A stretch of 64,000 nt of DNA from Heterocephalus glaber (taxonomy: Eukaryota > Chordata > Mammalia > Rodentia > Bathyergidae): NCBI RefSeq assembly GCF_000247695.1, contig NW_004624847.1:5378498-5442497 (forward strand), given 5' to 3'. This document shows, piece after piece, positions 1 to 10,624 of this stretch. Below the pieces are notes generated by a model. That model saw nothing but the letters and a program-made list of their open reading frames with translations. It ran no database searches and was not told the origin of the DNA. The position numbers and the translations under genes are program-made. Numbering within the stretch: position 1 is the stretch's first letter; every line of letters starts with the position of its first letter.

Positions 1-38
1 GTTGCAGTATTGTAATTATAGTTTCTTTCCACTTTTAG

Positions 39-96
39 GAAAGTGGAGAATGAGGACATGAATAAAGACCAGATCCTGCTGGAAAAGGAAGCTGAG
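39..96 (+). CDS. SEPTIN2: SEPTIN2 penultimate coding exon (partial gene)
   Basis: Internal exon of septin-2, a filament-forming GTP-binding cytoskeletal protein used in cytokinesis, cilia and membrane barriers. The acceptor TTTTAG ends at 38 and the donor GTAAGC starts at 97. The exon is 58 nt: one base finishes a split codon (an Arg codon in the known protein), then 19 codons reading KVENEDMNKDQILLEKEAE. This is the C-terminal coiled-coil region and agrees at every residue with the human septin-2 sequence as I remember it. It ends in phase 0, which fits the next exon at 1626. The GTPase domain exons lie upstream, outside the window. Confidence 0.95.
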
Positions 97-482
97 GTAA
101 GCAGAAAAGTACTATTCTTATGACTAAAGTCGATTGGATTATATCCCAACACAGTTTGTAATTAGCTTCTGATGGTTTTTCTTCCTTAATTTTTTGAGAA
201 GGAATATAAATAACTGTATGCAATAGTTTGTATAAATACATAATATACATGTTACACATATATTACCTTATTTTACCTCTAGTAGTAAGCTAGCTAAAAA
301 ACTTGGAAAGAGAACTTAGTAATGTTATTGATCATTTGCCCCATGAATAGATAGTAACCAATTGAAAAATGAAGTGAAACTGCCATTTGCATCCATTACC
401 AAAAATTTGAGATGAAATATATAGGCCTTATATGGGGGGAGAAATTAGAAAACTACTGAAAATATTTTTTAAAGATTATAGT

Positions 483-646
483 AGGCCAGAGTTGGTGGTA
501 CCCGCTTGTAATTCCTGTAGTCAGTAGTCTGAGGTAGGAGGATCATGAATTATAGGTCCACCTGGGGCCACATTGTGAGTTCAAGCCTTTTCAGGACTAC
601 ACAGTGAAACCTTACCTTAAAAAACAAAACAAAAAAAAAGATTACA
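483..646 (+). mobile_element. B1 SINE
   Basis: Diverged 7SL-derived SINE: a GGTGGTACCCGCTTGTAATTCC-like head, then TGAGGTAGGAGGATCA, the internal GTGAGTTCAAGCC duplication and an A-rich tail. Lies in the SEPTIN2 intron. Confidence 0.8.
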
Positions 647-1449
647 GAGACATATGACATTGTAGGTGGCACAGAATCAATAAAGGCTCACACTCCTCTA
701 AATGTGTAGATTTAGTACAGTTATAAAATTCCCAACAGGAATTGTGTGCGCTGGCTGAGTTTTTTTCTTTCTTTCCTTCCCAGTAATTCTAATACCGTTA
801 AGGTAAGCATGGGAAGTACAGGGACGAGGCTTGCTTTACGTATTATAGAAACCCTTGAGAACGGTGGTCATGCAGGCCACCGTCCAGCAGGAGACAAGCA
901 GCATGGCGGTGTCATGGCCGGAGAGCGCCCAGACCTGGATGCAGATATCTAGGGATTATCTAGGCCACCAGGGATTAACTGGATTAAGCCAGTGTAGATC
1001 CAATAGTTAAATGTTGAAGCCATAGCCACAAGATTACCTGAAGAAAATCTGAGTAAATGTTTCACATTACTTTACTGGTGGCCTCTCTGAACACATACAA
1101 GGCACAGTGATAAGAATTGGTAAGGGTAAAGATCCAACATTGACTGTTTTCAAGGCTACCACCTCATTGGCCTCCACAAAAGCTGAATCATTCTCATTCA
1201 TTTCTCACTACCTACCAGGTAACCTGTCTCTTTCCCACCTTTTGGGGTAAAGAAAAATAGCATTTTCTTATTTTTCTTTAATTATGTGCTTCTAGTTATT
1301 GATAATTTGTGTGTCTTATTGTACTTGCATATTTTTATCATGTACCTGGTTTTCTGTTGAGTTGTTGGTCTTTTTATTGATCTATAAGAATGCCTTTTAT
1401 TTTACCATGTCATATGTTAGAAAAACATAGAAGTTAAAATTTAATGGCT

Positions 1450-1537
1450 TACATGGCTGGGGATTTAACTCAGTGGCACTGTGCCTGCCTTGCTAACCAC
1501 AAGGTCCTGAGTTTGATCCCCTGTACCAAAAAAAAAG
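1450..1537 (+). mobile_element. ID-type SINE with TSD
   Basis: tRNA-like SINE with A-box-like GATTTAACTCAGTGG and B-box-like GTTTGATCCC, ending in an A tail. It is flanked by TTTAATGGCT at 1440-1449 and 1538-1547. Confidence 0.92.
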
Positions 1538-1625
1538 TTTAATGGCTCACAGAACATTCATAAATAATGTTCAGGGATGACAAACGGAATGCCAGTAACG
1601 TGCCCAACATGCACTGTGTTCACAG

Positions 1626-1727
1626 CTCCGCCGCATGCAAGAGATGATCGCAAGGATGCAGGCGCAGATGCAGATGCAGATGCAGGGTGGCGACGGTGAC
1701 AGTGGGGCTCTTGGGCACCATGTGTGA
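1626..1727 (+). CDS. SEPTIN2: SEPTIN2 last coding exon with stop
   Basis: Final coding exon of septin-2. The acceptor CACAG ends at 1625; 33 codons follow, then TGA at 1725-1727. It starts with [12 protein letters not shown], passes through a Met-Gln run made of repeated ATGCAG hexamers, and ends [13 protein letters not shown]. The coiled-coil tail and the GHHV end are diagnostic of septin-2. The human protein, as I remember it, has Gly where this one has Ser in the GDSG stretch. Phase 0 joins it to exon 39-96. It is separated from that exon by a 1.5-kb intron holding one B1 and one ID SINE. Confidence 0.95.
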   Translation, partial: LRRMQEMIARMQAQMQMQMQGGDGDSGALGHHV

Positions 1728-2245
1728 GGTGTGTGCACGAATGCATAAGTCAGAGGCAGTCCCTGGGCTCTCGGGCACCATGTAGGAAATGATGCTTGCA
1801 TACTTGTGAGTCTTAGAGATTGACCCTGGTGTCCATCAGCCTTGAAAATGGGCAGCTATTACTGGGGATCCCATTGGCTGAATGTGACAGGTTCCTACTT
1901 CTGAAGTCTTACCATTGTTTGGCTTTTTTTTCTCTTTATCCCACCTGGTTCTTGATTTGGTTGCTTTACTTTGATTATCACATGGGAACTTTGAAAAAGT
2001 CCTAAGATGAGTGTGAAGTTCACACTGATGAATAAAGGAGTCAGTGCTGCTGTAAGAGTCTGAAATGCTCAGCCTATGGTCATCTAACAGGTGATCGGTG
2101 ACGGAGCCTCCTGCTCTGCATGGGCCAGCCGTGGCTCTTGCTGAGTGGAATGAAATGCGGCCTGCTCAGAGGTAGATGCATTTGACTAGGAGAGAGTGAT
2201 AGGTGCTCACTTGTTTCCTCTGATTTGTGTCTCTCTCTCTCTCTC

Positions 2246-2334
2246 TTTTTTTTTTCCCTGTACTGGGGCTCGAACTCTGGTCCTTAAGCTTGCGAGGCAG
2301 GCGGCAGAATCATTGAGCTAAATCCCTGGCCCTC
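2246..2334 (-). mobile_element. ID-type SINE in SEPTIN2 3' UTR
   Basis: Antisense copy: T tail, TACTGGGGCTCGAAC, and GAGCTAAATCCCTGG as the reverse of the 5' end. It sits directly after a (CT)n tract at about 2229-2245 and is antisense to the SEPTIN2 mRNA. Confidence 0.9.
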
Positions 2335-4400
2335 TTTTTTTTAATGTAAGGAATTATAAAGACTTTATTTTAGATACGTAAAGTTAATGTTTATCTCTGC
2401 ATACTTTTCAGTTTCACAGTGCTTCAATTTTCCAGGTACCTCATAAATGACATTGTTTTGTTTTTCTAGGAATCCCTCCTGAATAAAAAGAACACATTCC
2501 TGTTGAGGGTTATTGCTACAGATTTTCATGAGATCCTTGGAAGGGTGCCCGTTCTCATATGTAGTACCTGTGCCTAAGAATTCAATTTTTTAAACTTTTG
2601 ATGTGGGTCTTTTTTTTGTATGAAGTACTTTTAACATTTGTATTTCATTACTATGTTACACTTTATAATTTGTGAGATGAGCTCGTGTTTTCATTTTCTG
2701 TCCTCTTAACTAACCACTAATGTTAGAATTGATTTCTGAGAATCAGCCAGCATGTATAGTGAGTATTGAATTGCTTTGCTGTAGCTTCTTGATTTACATC
2801 TAGACCATCCAGGTTTAGAGTGTTTCTGTGTGTGGACATGTACCTGTGACCGAGAAGGCTGCGTGAACTTGGTACCAGGGCATTTGCTTACCAGCTTGCA
2901 CTGTATGGAGCCTGTTACCTTTTTTGGTTTTGGTTTTGTACAACACCCGAATCCTTGGCTGCTACAGTTCAATACCGATAGTTAATTCCTATGCACATTT
3001 ACCTTTAACAGAATAAAACAGAGCAGACTTTCTAATGAGATAACCTGCTTCTATATAAGTAACTTTTTAAAAACAGAGTTTTAGGGTAGATTCTCATCCT
3101 AAGTCATTTTTTAAACCTCTGCAGAGAATTCATCATGAGCACTTTTTATCGTGTTCGCCACGGTTACTGGTTATGCTGTGCTGCCAAGAAAACCAAACCA
3201 GCTGTGAGCTCCAGCTTCATGTTGCAGTAATTTTTTACACAATGAGAGTCAGTAAACTGTTTTTACACAACTAAATTAAGAAACCATTTTTAAAGAAATC
3301 AGCCTTTTTGTATTTTATGCTGCACTTTAATGTATCATCTGTAACTGCAGGTGTGAAAACCCTCCTGAGAAGTCGAAATTGGAGTACTTTGTTCAGCACA
3401 CTCCCAGCCCCAGCCTGGGTGTTGGATGTTGTCCTGTTAGAATGCCGTAGCCCCATGAAGCCCAGACCCCTGACTGGTTTTCCTGATTTGAGTGTTCCTT
3501 CATTGTTCCTTTTTTGAATAATTTTCTGTTGGGATAAAAATAGCAATTGTCTTATTTTTTATGTGCAGACTGTGATCTATTTTCAGCCACTGTCATTCCC
3601 TTCATTTTGCACAATACAGATTTCTCCATATGTCCTATGGAGTGAAAGGCATTTCCAATCTGGGCCACAGGCTGGTAGCCAGGTACCCACAGTCAAAACT
3701 GCATCTGGTTTGTCTTCTCAACACTGTGGCCTTGGTCTCCCCTTCCTGCCCTTCCTCCTCCATCTCCCAGTAGTTCACCTTCGAGTCATCTCCGCATTTC
3801 TTATAACCTTACAAAACTGGGCCATAGGAAAGAATGGAAGTGTGAGGAAGACAGCAGTTGTACTGGTTCAGTATTTTCATTTTATTGCAACAGGAGCAGT
3901 TGTGCTGAAGAAAAGGCTTGATTCGTGATGAGATACAGAGATTTGGGATGTTTTGTTTTGGCCAAAAAAATCCATAGTGAGATGGTCCAAAGGGGTTACA
4001 AAGGTTGTGAAGTCGAAGGCTCTAATGGTTAAGCTCATTGTGTGAAGCTTCTACAGAGAAAAGTGTCCTGGACTTTAGAATACTCTCATGCAAAGTCAGT
4101 GATTGGGGTTATTTTGACATGTATTAACTGCTTTAAAAAGTATACAAACAAAAGGCATTTTCAAGGTGTCAGTGTCAGCCCTGTGTATGTCTGAGTAGGG
4201 TCTGCTTGGGGGCCACTGGCACCTAGTGACGGCAGTGTGGGCTGGGAGGGACACCTGGTCACACTTCTAAATCCGCTTTTGCTTTGCTGTCCAAGTCTAA
4301 ACATACATGTTCTTTTACTAAGAGATAATCTTTATAGAAATGTATTTTTAAAACACTTTGCATAGCAATATTGTATCCACTTAAACTAATCTTTGTATTC

Positions 4401-4406
4401 AATAAA
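4401..4406 (+). terminator. Polyadenylation signal of SEPTIN2
   Basis: Canonical AATAAA followed by GCACTATTGC and, about 30 bases later, a T-rich segment. It is the last strong signal before an L1-derived stretch begins near 4478, so it is the likely distal polyA site. Confidence 0.7.
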
Positions 4407-5081
4407 GCACTATTGCTTAGATATTTTAGTAGTTTTAATTATTGTTTCTTGTTTTACTTTTTGATTAGTGTATGTTTGTAATACATAATGAATACATTCA
4501 CTGTGGGGGTTGGTATCTGTACACATGGAATCTTAATCTTTTTTACTTCCCCTTCTCCCCCTCCTGGTCTCTCTCCATCTCTAGATCCTCTTCTAATCTG
4601 CAAAAAGACTCCCTGTTTTCTATTATCTTTTATTTTGCTCTTTACATTATTTATACTTTGGGTTTCTCATATAAGAGAAATCATGATATTTAACCTTTTG
4701 TGGTTATTTCAATAAGCATGATCTCAAGGTGGATCCATTTTCCTACTAACAACTCTAATATATCTTTATGGGTGAGTAGTACTCCATTGTGTATAAATAC
4801 CATTTTCTTTATCCATTCTGCTTTTTATGGATGTATACTGCTTCCAAAATTTAGCTATTATGAGTTGTGCTGCTATAAACATGGGTGTGCGTGTATCACT
4901 GTAATATGGTGTCCTTAATTCTTTGCAGAAGATACAGAGAGAATAGCAGGGTGGAATGGAATTTCTAGTTTTAGTTTTTTGAGGAATCTCCATACTGATT
5001 TCCATAGTTTACATTCCCTCCAACAATGAAGCATTTCTTTTTCACTGCATCCTTGCCAGCATTTGTTTTTCCTTTTTATTT

Positions 5082-5219
5082 TTTTGGAGACAGTCTTGGT
5101 TATGTAGTTCAAGATGGTCTTGAACTCACTGTGTTGTCCAGGCTGGCCTTGAACTCAAGGCAATCCTGCCTCAGCCTCCCAAGTGCTGGGATTACAGGTG
5201 TGGGCCACCAAGCCTGGCT
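5082..5219 (-). mobile_element. B1 SINE inside L1
   Basis: Antisense B1 with the internal duplication (two TTGAACTCA blocks), CCTCAGCCTCCCAAGTGCTG and a T-rich start. It inserted in the L1 at 4478-5400. Confidence 0.9.
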
Positions 5220-5227
5220 TGAGTTCT

Positions 5228-5314
5228 TTTTTTTTTTTTGGTACCAGGGATCGAACTTGGGTCCTTGTGTTTGCGCAGCAAGCGTTGAAACCACTGAGCT
5301 AAATCCCAGGCCCT
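5228..5314 (-). mobile_element. ID-type SINE with TSD, next to B1
   Basis: Antisense ID of the GCGCAGCA subtype. The flanks TGGCTTGAGTTCTT on both sides (about 5216 and 5315) form a TSD that overlaps the B1 end, so it inserted after the B1. Confidence 0.92.
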
Positions 5315-5587
5315 GGCTTGAGTTCTTAATGATAGAAATTCTTTCTGGAATAAGACAGAATCTCAGTGTTGTTTAATTTGCATTTCTCTAATGGCCAGAG
5401 ATGGAGTGTGGTTTCTGGGGAACATTCAAAGCCTCAACAGTATCCAGGCATGAAATCAGGAAGAATGATTTGTATCAGTGACATCAGGACTTCATAACTG
5501 TTGGAAAGTTCAGCCCAAAAGAAAATGTAAAGGCTGGAATTGTTTACAGGTGTTCAGACCATCTGCCAGGAACGTTCTGAGACCCAG

Positions 5588-5644
5588 CTGGTAAAAAGCT
5601 CAAGGATCCGAGTTCGATCCCTGGTACCAAAAAAAAAAAAAAAT
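5588..5644 (+). mobile_element. ID-type SINE, 3' half
   Basis: Only the B-box half remains: GCTCAAGGATCCGAGTTCGATCCC-like sequence, GGTACC and 15 A. The 5' half is missing. Confidence 0.75.
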
Positions 5645-6602
5645 TGGGCTAATAAAGAGTTCAGTGATACATGTTCACCAATTAAAAAGTGTAGCAACGA
5701 CTGTAAAGGCAAATATAAATGAATGAGTCCACTGTATCTAAGGAATTTCTAGTTATCTTCCGTGTTTCTGAGATGAGATGAGAAAGCTCTACAACTTTAT
5801 CAAAGGAAACTAAAGACCTGAACCTTATCCTACTTTGGATGGCAGAATGCCTCCACCCCAGCCTTGGGCCGTCAGTGAAGCCCACAGGGCACCTGTCCCT
5901 GGCTCGTGTCAGTGCTCTCGGAGCTGCACCCAGACCCCTGGGGAGTGGAGCTTTACCATTGAGCTCTCTGCGTGTTCCTGGACCCCATTTGTGCTGTGTC
6001 CTGCCGGGCTTCACGGTACGGAGCTCCCCTGCTCGGGCCCGGGTCCCTGGACGAGTGTGCCACTCCGGGGTCTGCCTCTGTAGCGAGGACAGTCCACTGG
6101 GCTCATGCCAGGAGCTGGTTGTCGCCAAAGCTGGGGTCTTTGTCGCTGTGACTGATCAGAGGAAAACCCTCTAGTGCTGGGAGACAGGGGACCTCCCCGC
6201 AGGGCCGAGCCCAGTCTCTGCGTCCCCTACGTCCTCCTCCTCGTAGGTCAGAGGTCCTCTCGCTTTGTCTTAGTGGAAAACCATCCGGCCTCCTTGAGAG
6301 CAGAGCACTGTTGGGAGTCTGAGGACGTGTGCGAGTAGCTGCTGGATTGATTAGCTCAACTGCCCTGTTGGGACAGCTCGTATCAGCCGGCTTCGCAGGC
6401 ACGGTGGGCAGGATTTGCGCTCAGTGAACCCCTCAAGGAGGCGAGTGTGCTGCTGCGAGTCACAGGCGTGCAAGGCCTGGGATCTGACCGCACGTTTCCA
6501 TTGCCAGCGGGGATGCCGAGGCCGGAGAGGGACCGCGGAGACTGCCTGTATGCGGAGCAGCATCCAAGGCCTCTGCTCTGCCTTGTCTTCGCTGCAGCAC
6601 TT

Positions 6603-6775
6603 TTAAAAAGTACACTAATTTTAGGTGTACAATATACTGACACATTCATTACTGGGCGTTTGCACCTTTACATAATCTATCTGGGTTCTTTTTCCCTCTT
6701 CCCCTACCCTCCCTTCAACCTCTCCACCCCCCCATTTACAAAGCCTTTGTTTCATATTTATGCCTTTCCCTCCGG
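6603..6775 (-). mobile_element. L1 3' UTR fragment
   Basis: It matches the L1 tails at 62.9 and 63.4 kb (ATTACTGGGCGTTTGCACC, TTTACATAATCTATCTGG and the pyrimidine-rich stretch). It ends just upstream of the FARP2 CpG island. Confidence 0.85.
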
Positions 6776-6784
6776 CAGTGGCTC

Positions 6785-7660
6785 CTAGCGCCAGTGTACC
6801 ACGGTTAGGCTGGACCCAGAATGGATGCGATGAGTGGGGGTTAGGAAGCGGGCAGATGGCGAGGGAAAACGCACTTGGTGCCAACGCAACAACCCTGCAA
6901 GCCGAGGCCCCACCCACCAGGCCCAGTCTGCTGGGAGCGGAGGCCACGTCCAGGACGCCGCGGCTACGCCCAGCAAAGGCTCACGCATCCAATGAGGCCG
7001 CCCGGCGAGAGAGGCCCCGCCTAGCGAGACTAGGCCCCGCCCAGGGGACGGTTTCCGCCGCCAGGCCGAGTAGGCCGAGACGGCCGAGACAGCCGAAGCT
7101 CCGCCCAGCGAGCCCGGTTGCTGTACAGGTTTGCTTGGACTTCGGCGTCGTCCCCCACCCCCGCCTCCGTCTGCTCACCAATCACAAGTCGGTGTCGCGC
7201 TCGCAGGCGCACAGGGGAGGCCCCGCCCCAGTGCGCCGCAGGCCAATCGGCGGTGCGTCCGCGGCCAGGGCGGTGTCACGTCGAGAGCGAGGCGCGGGGG
7301 CTGGAGGCCGGCCGGCGGTTGCTAGAGGGCGGCGGCGGCTCGAGGCTCGGAGGCCGCTGTGGGCGGCGCAGGCCTGACAGGCGGGGTAAGGTCGTGGCGG
7401 GCGTGGGGGTGCGGGGCGCGGACCGGGTTGTCCTGGGCCTCGCAGCGTGGGGAGGTCGCGGTCCACTGGAGAAAGCGCGCCGGGCTCTGCGGCCTTCGCG
7501 AGGTTTCGGTGGGGGACGCCCGCGGGTGGGAAGCCTACGCGGAGGGCGGGGCCGGGCTGCGCGGCCCGCGTGGATGCGGGGCGGCCGCGGAGGAGGCAGC
7601 TGCGGAAGCCCGGCCCCGAGCCACAGGTGGAGTCCAGAAGGGCGAGTGTGGAGGCGCTCC
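6785..7660 (+). promoter_or_regulatory. FARP2: CpG island promoter of FARP2
   Basis: Very GC- and CpG-rich block. It contains CCAAT at 6989-6993, 7178-7182 and 7243-7247, and GC boxes (GGCCCCGCCC) near 7033 and 7219. There is no evident TATA box. A short imperfect 9-10-bp repeat of GGCCGAGA type runs over about 7064-7100. The layout fits a TATA-less housekeeping-type promoter with initiation likely downstream of 7247. The long open frames across the island in several frames reflect its low AT content and are not genes. Confidence 0.85.
7270..7385 (+). other. FARP2: FARP2 exon 1, non-coding (5' UTR)
   Basis: A donor site GTAAGG follows 7385 in the CpG island, upstream of the coding start on the next exon at 26,759. 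The 5' boundary is an estimate placed just after the last CCAAT box. No ATG in this stretch opens into exon 2 in the FARP2 frame, because TGA lies two codons before the FARP2 ATG. Exon 1 is inferred from position, donor and promoter context, not from protein similarity. Confidence 0.65.
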
Positions 7661-8514
7661 TTGCGTGCGTGTCGCAAGTTTTACCTTCAAGGTGGGAATC
7701 TGTGTTAGCTGTTAATATTCTTACCCCACTAGGGCCTAGAAACCGTCCCAAGCCAGTGGAAGGCCGCCTGAGGGAAAACCACTGAAATCGGGTACTAGAG
7801 CGCACCCCAGTACATTGCACAACCTGGATTCTGAGTATCTTTCCGTGTACACAGGTGAAAGCAACCACGGGCGACCTTTCAGGTCCATTAGTGGCTGTGA
7901 AAAACAACAGAAATCATCGAAGGAAATAGTCTCAATACATAGTGTTGAGAAAGAATAGAAAGTTAAGATCCAGGGTCAAATCTTTAAAGGGGGATTTTTC
8001 TCTAAGTTTTACTTTGTTTTTTGTGGAAATACTTGATAACCAAGGTGCCGACAGCGTATTGAGACGTGGGAGGAGGGGATATTCGAAGTAGGAAGGCATG
8101 GAGAGACTGCACCTGTGGCCGAAATAAAGTTCTTGGGAGTGCCTGGACACCAGAAGACATTTGTGAAGCACTTCATCGTGCCTGTTGATTCCAAAGTCGT
8201 TGGAGTAGACATGCCGAGTTACCCGGACCATTGTAAATTGCAGGAAAGGGAGGGTCAGAGAAGTTGACTTGCCGGTTTAGGGTGACACCTTGGGGTATTT
8301 GCAAAGCCAGTCACAGCCCCCGCTTCTCCTCTGCCCTTGCTTTCTGCACATGGTTATTACCCAGCTGCTGCTGGTGAACTAGGTGCTGATGATGCACTTT
8401 TCTGAACTGCAGGGCTTTCTGCTCTTTTGCCTGTAGAACTGCTGTCAGTCCTTAGTAGAATTTCATGTTCCTACTTACTAATTCCTTTCCCAAGGGGGAA
8501 GTTGATATAAGGTA

Positions 8515-8605
8515 TGTTGTTTTATATCTGCCTTTGATTCCTTATCTGCAAAATGGGTTTAAAATTTACTTACCTTTTAGGGTTATTGTGCAAAGAATCT
8601 TGTTT
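8515..8605 (+). mobile_element. MIR-like ancient SINE fragment
   Basis: CTTATCTGCAAAATGGG followed by TTACTTACCTTTTAGGGTTATTGTG resembles the MIR 3' half. Diverged, so only tentative. Confidence 0.5.
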
Positions 8606-8611
8606 ATTTTA

Positions 8612-8672
8612 TTTTATTTTTGGTACCGTGGATCGAACTCAGGAACTTGCACTTGCAAGGCAGGTGAGGCCA
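8612..8672 (-). mobile_element. ID-type SINE, partial
   Basis: Antisense ID lacking most of its 5' part. The sequence CAAAGAATC occurs on both sides (about 8591 and 8678) and may be the TSD. Confidence 0.8.
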
Positions 8673-8705
8673 CCTGACAAAGAATCGTTTTTAGAAAGCT
8701 GTTGA

Positions 8706-8776
8706 TGCTAGGGGTGCAGTTCAGTGCTAGAACACTAGCATTGCGTGTTTGAGGCACTGAGTTTGATCCCCAGCCC
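8706..8776 (+). mobile_element. Older ID-like SINE
   Basis: GGTGCAGTTCAGTG and GTTTGATCCCCAGC mark an old tRNA-derived SINE closer to the classic rodent ID (AGCATTGCGTGTTTGAGGC core). Confidence 0.65.
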
Positions 8777-8924
8777 TGGTTTGGGAGTATTAGGAGCCCC
8801 AGTGAATGGTAAGTTCCTAATAAATGGTAGTGATTATTTTCAGGTGGAAGAGTAACCTGAGCAGATTGTGGAACTCCAGCCCTATTTATAAAAGCAGTTG
8901 ACTGAGACGGGAAGAACACAAATT

Positions 8925-9045
8925 TGTGGCCAGCCTGGGAACTTAGCAAGAGTCTTAAAATTCAAAATAAATAAATGAAAAGAGCTGAGGACGCAGCTCA
9001 GTGCTTCATTGTTTTAGTCTTTTGTACTGCTTTTAAAAAAATTTT
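8925..9045 (+). mobile_element. Partial B1-dID dimer SINE
   Basis: TTGTGGCCAGCCTGGGAACTTAG, an A-rich linker, then GAGCTGAGGACGCAGCTCAGTG: the 3' part of a B1 joined to the 5' part of an ID-like unit. Confidence 0.6.
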
Positions 9046-9843
9046 AAAGGCAATTGAAAATGAATTAGGCAATAATGAAGTAGAGCTGTCATGCGGGGAG
9101 GAAAAGGTGAGAGCTGCATTGCCAAAGCAAAGAATAATGCTTAGAAGATTCCATGCATCATAGTGAAATCCCAGCCCCAAGGAATTCACTTTCCTCCTTA
9201 CTTTGCAAACATTCCTGCTTTAGTCACGTCAACATTTCGTCTGTATTCAGACAGTAACAGGTGTCTTTTATTGTTGCTGCTTACTCTTCAGTTCTTTCAT
9301 GTTTTTCCATCACCCACCTACCTGCCTGTTAGCTTGCCAGCTTCCCCTTTTCTTCAGTTACTGTGAGCTTTAGTGTTAGGTGTAGAGACAGAATCCCATT
9401 GTAAAGTTGTGACTGTGGTTCTGTTCTCTGAGATGGGGATGTGTAGTCATTTCACCGTAGTATATTTGTCAGTGTTGGGGTTTGGCTTTACCTTGGCAAC
9501 GGAAGTTGAAAAGTTGAGGGTTCCTCAGAACTTAGTATAAAGTCTAATGTCTGGTGGTTTTCTGGGGGAGTGTTTATGTTGGTAGTAACTTTGGTGTAGT
9601 GTTTTTGGAGAGCAGCTATAAGCGTGTGATAAAGATTTTGATTTTGGAATTCCACTTTTGAAAACAATCTGATAGCAAACCTTGTTATGTCCATAAGTTA
9701 AACATGCTTCATGGCTAACCCATTCCTGTTCTTCCTTCCAATCAAAATTTAAACCATTTTGACCCATGGATATATGTTTTAAAATATGCCTTAACCTAAA
9801 AGATGTGTGACACAGCAACTATGGTATTGTAAAAAATATGTGA

Positions 9844-9902
9844 GGGACCGGGGATTTAGCTCAGTGGTTTTGCCGAGTTCGATCCCCGGCACCCCCAAAA
9901 AA
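9844..9902 (+). mobile_element. ID-type SINE with internal deletion
   Basis: The GACCGGGGATTTAGCTCAGTGG head is joined almost directly to GAGTTCGATCCCCGG. About 25 bases of the core between the A and B boxes are missing. Confidence 0.88.
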
Positions 9903-9994
9903 GTGAGGATGTGAACAGGATGAAGAGGGAAGTTATAGTACTGTAAGTGCTACTACTGATGTGTGAGATTATTGCCATTTTGAAATTCAGAAGC

Positions 9995-10150
9995 ACCCAG
10001 GCATGCTGTGGGGGGCTGAGGCAGGTGGATCACAAATTCAAGCCCAGCTGACTTAGTGAGACCCTGTCTCAAAGATAAAAATTAAAAGGGCTGGAAGTGT
10101 AGCTCAGTGCAGTGGCCCTGGTTTCAGTCCCTAGTACAAAAATAAAATAA
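9995..10150 (+). mobile_element. B1-dID dimer SINE
   Basis: B1 unit (GGCTGAGGCAGGTGGATCAC ... GAGACCCTGTCTC), short A-rich linker, then an ID-like unit GGGCTGGAAGTGTAGCTCAG ending near TTCAGTCCCTAGTAC. This dimer type is reported from several non-muroid rodents. Confidence 0.85.
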
Positions 10151-10624
10151 ATTCAAAAGCAGAACGATACTGTAGTGCTCTAGGGTGCAGTGGTGAATCT
10201 TGTTTCATCCTATCTCTGCTCCTCAGCCTGTCCTCCTGATGGCTGTGACGCCCAGTTGCATACCTGCTTGGGTTTGGTCCCACCCAGTAGCCTACTGGGT
10301 CCCTCAAAGCCTAGCTGCAAGCTGCCTCTCTTCAGCTGTCTTGAGACCACACTAACCTTTCCTCTTCTGTGCCCTTTGGCCTCCTTGTTGCCTGACCCTG
10401 TCAGGCCCGGGCTCGGGCCCAGCCCCACTGTTGTGCTTGGGAGCTGCTGCAGGACAGGCTAGCAGTGGTCCCTTCCTCTTTGTTTCTCTTCTGTGACTGC
10501 AGTTGCAGATGGCCTTAGTTGCTTCTACGGTCGTCTCACTTTCTGGGTTAACTTCTCTCACAGCGTGCCCCGTGCATGCCATGGAATCAGGGTGGGGTTG
10601 AGGCCGCCTGTGAGCTGAATAACT

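Larger units (their letters stand above)
97..1625 (+). other. SEPTIN2: SEPTIN2 last intron
   Basis: GT-AG intron between the two SEPTIN2 exons. It holds a B1 at about 483-646 and an ID at 1450-1537; the rest is AT-rich single-copy-looking sequence. A 68-codon frame at 746-952 has no recognisable feature. Confidence 0.85.
1728..4425 (+). other. SEPTIN2: SEPTIN2 3' untranslated region
   Basis: About 2.7 kb follows the stop codon without another supportable coding exon. It ends at an AATAAA at 4401-4406 followed by a T-rich stretch. AATAAA-like motifs also occur near 2029 and 2480 and could serve as proximal sites. An ID SINE lies antisense at 2246-2334 after a (CT)n run. A 121-codon open frame at 3563-3928 lies wholly inside this UTR and has no recognisable domain, so I do not call it a gene. 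The exact 3' end is inferred from the polyA signal only. Confidence 0.75.
4478..5400 (-). mobile_element. L1 3' part (ORF2 end and 3' UTR), interrupted
   Basis: On the minus strand, frames spanning 4766-5112 carry the ORF2 C-terminal signatures WKSVWRFLKKLK and TPMFIAA. The 3' UTR-like stretch near 4480-4560 resembles those of the other L1 tails in this window. The L1 is split by a B1 at 5082-5219 and an ID at 5228-5314, and resumes near 5323 (AATTTGCATTTCTCTAATGG). Frames are broken, so the copy is dead. Confidence 0.85.
4426..6775. other. SEPTIN2-FARP2 intergenic region
   Basis: Apart from the L1, B1 and ID copies listed separately, it holds about 1 kb (5645-6600) with a GC-rich middle. 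I see no exon with splice sites and no recognised protein there. Confidence 0.7.

Noticed and set aside
1626..1700. ATGCAG hexamer repeats as a coding microsatellite expansion
   Set aside because: The Met-Gln run is the normal septin-2 C-terminal tail and is of ordinary length.
3563..3928. 121-codon frame downstream of SEPTIN2
   Set aside because: Lies inside the SEPTIN2 3' UTR and has no domain.
5109..5376. Proline/leucine-rich frames with SRPS-type or QAWW-type peptides, recurring across the window
   Set aside because: Translations of B1 and ID SINEs; the same peptides recur at many loci.
6760..7907. Several open frames of 110-240 codons across the CpG island on both strands
   Set aside because: Few stop codons are expected at this GC content; frames overlap on both strands, are Arg/Pro/Gly-rich and match no known family.
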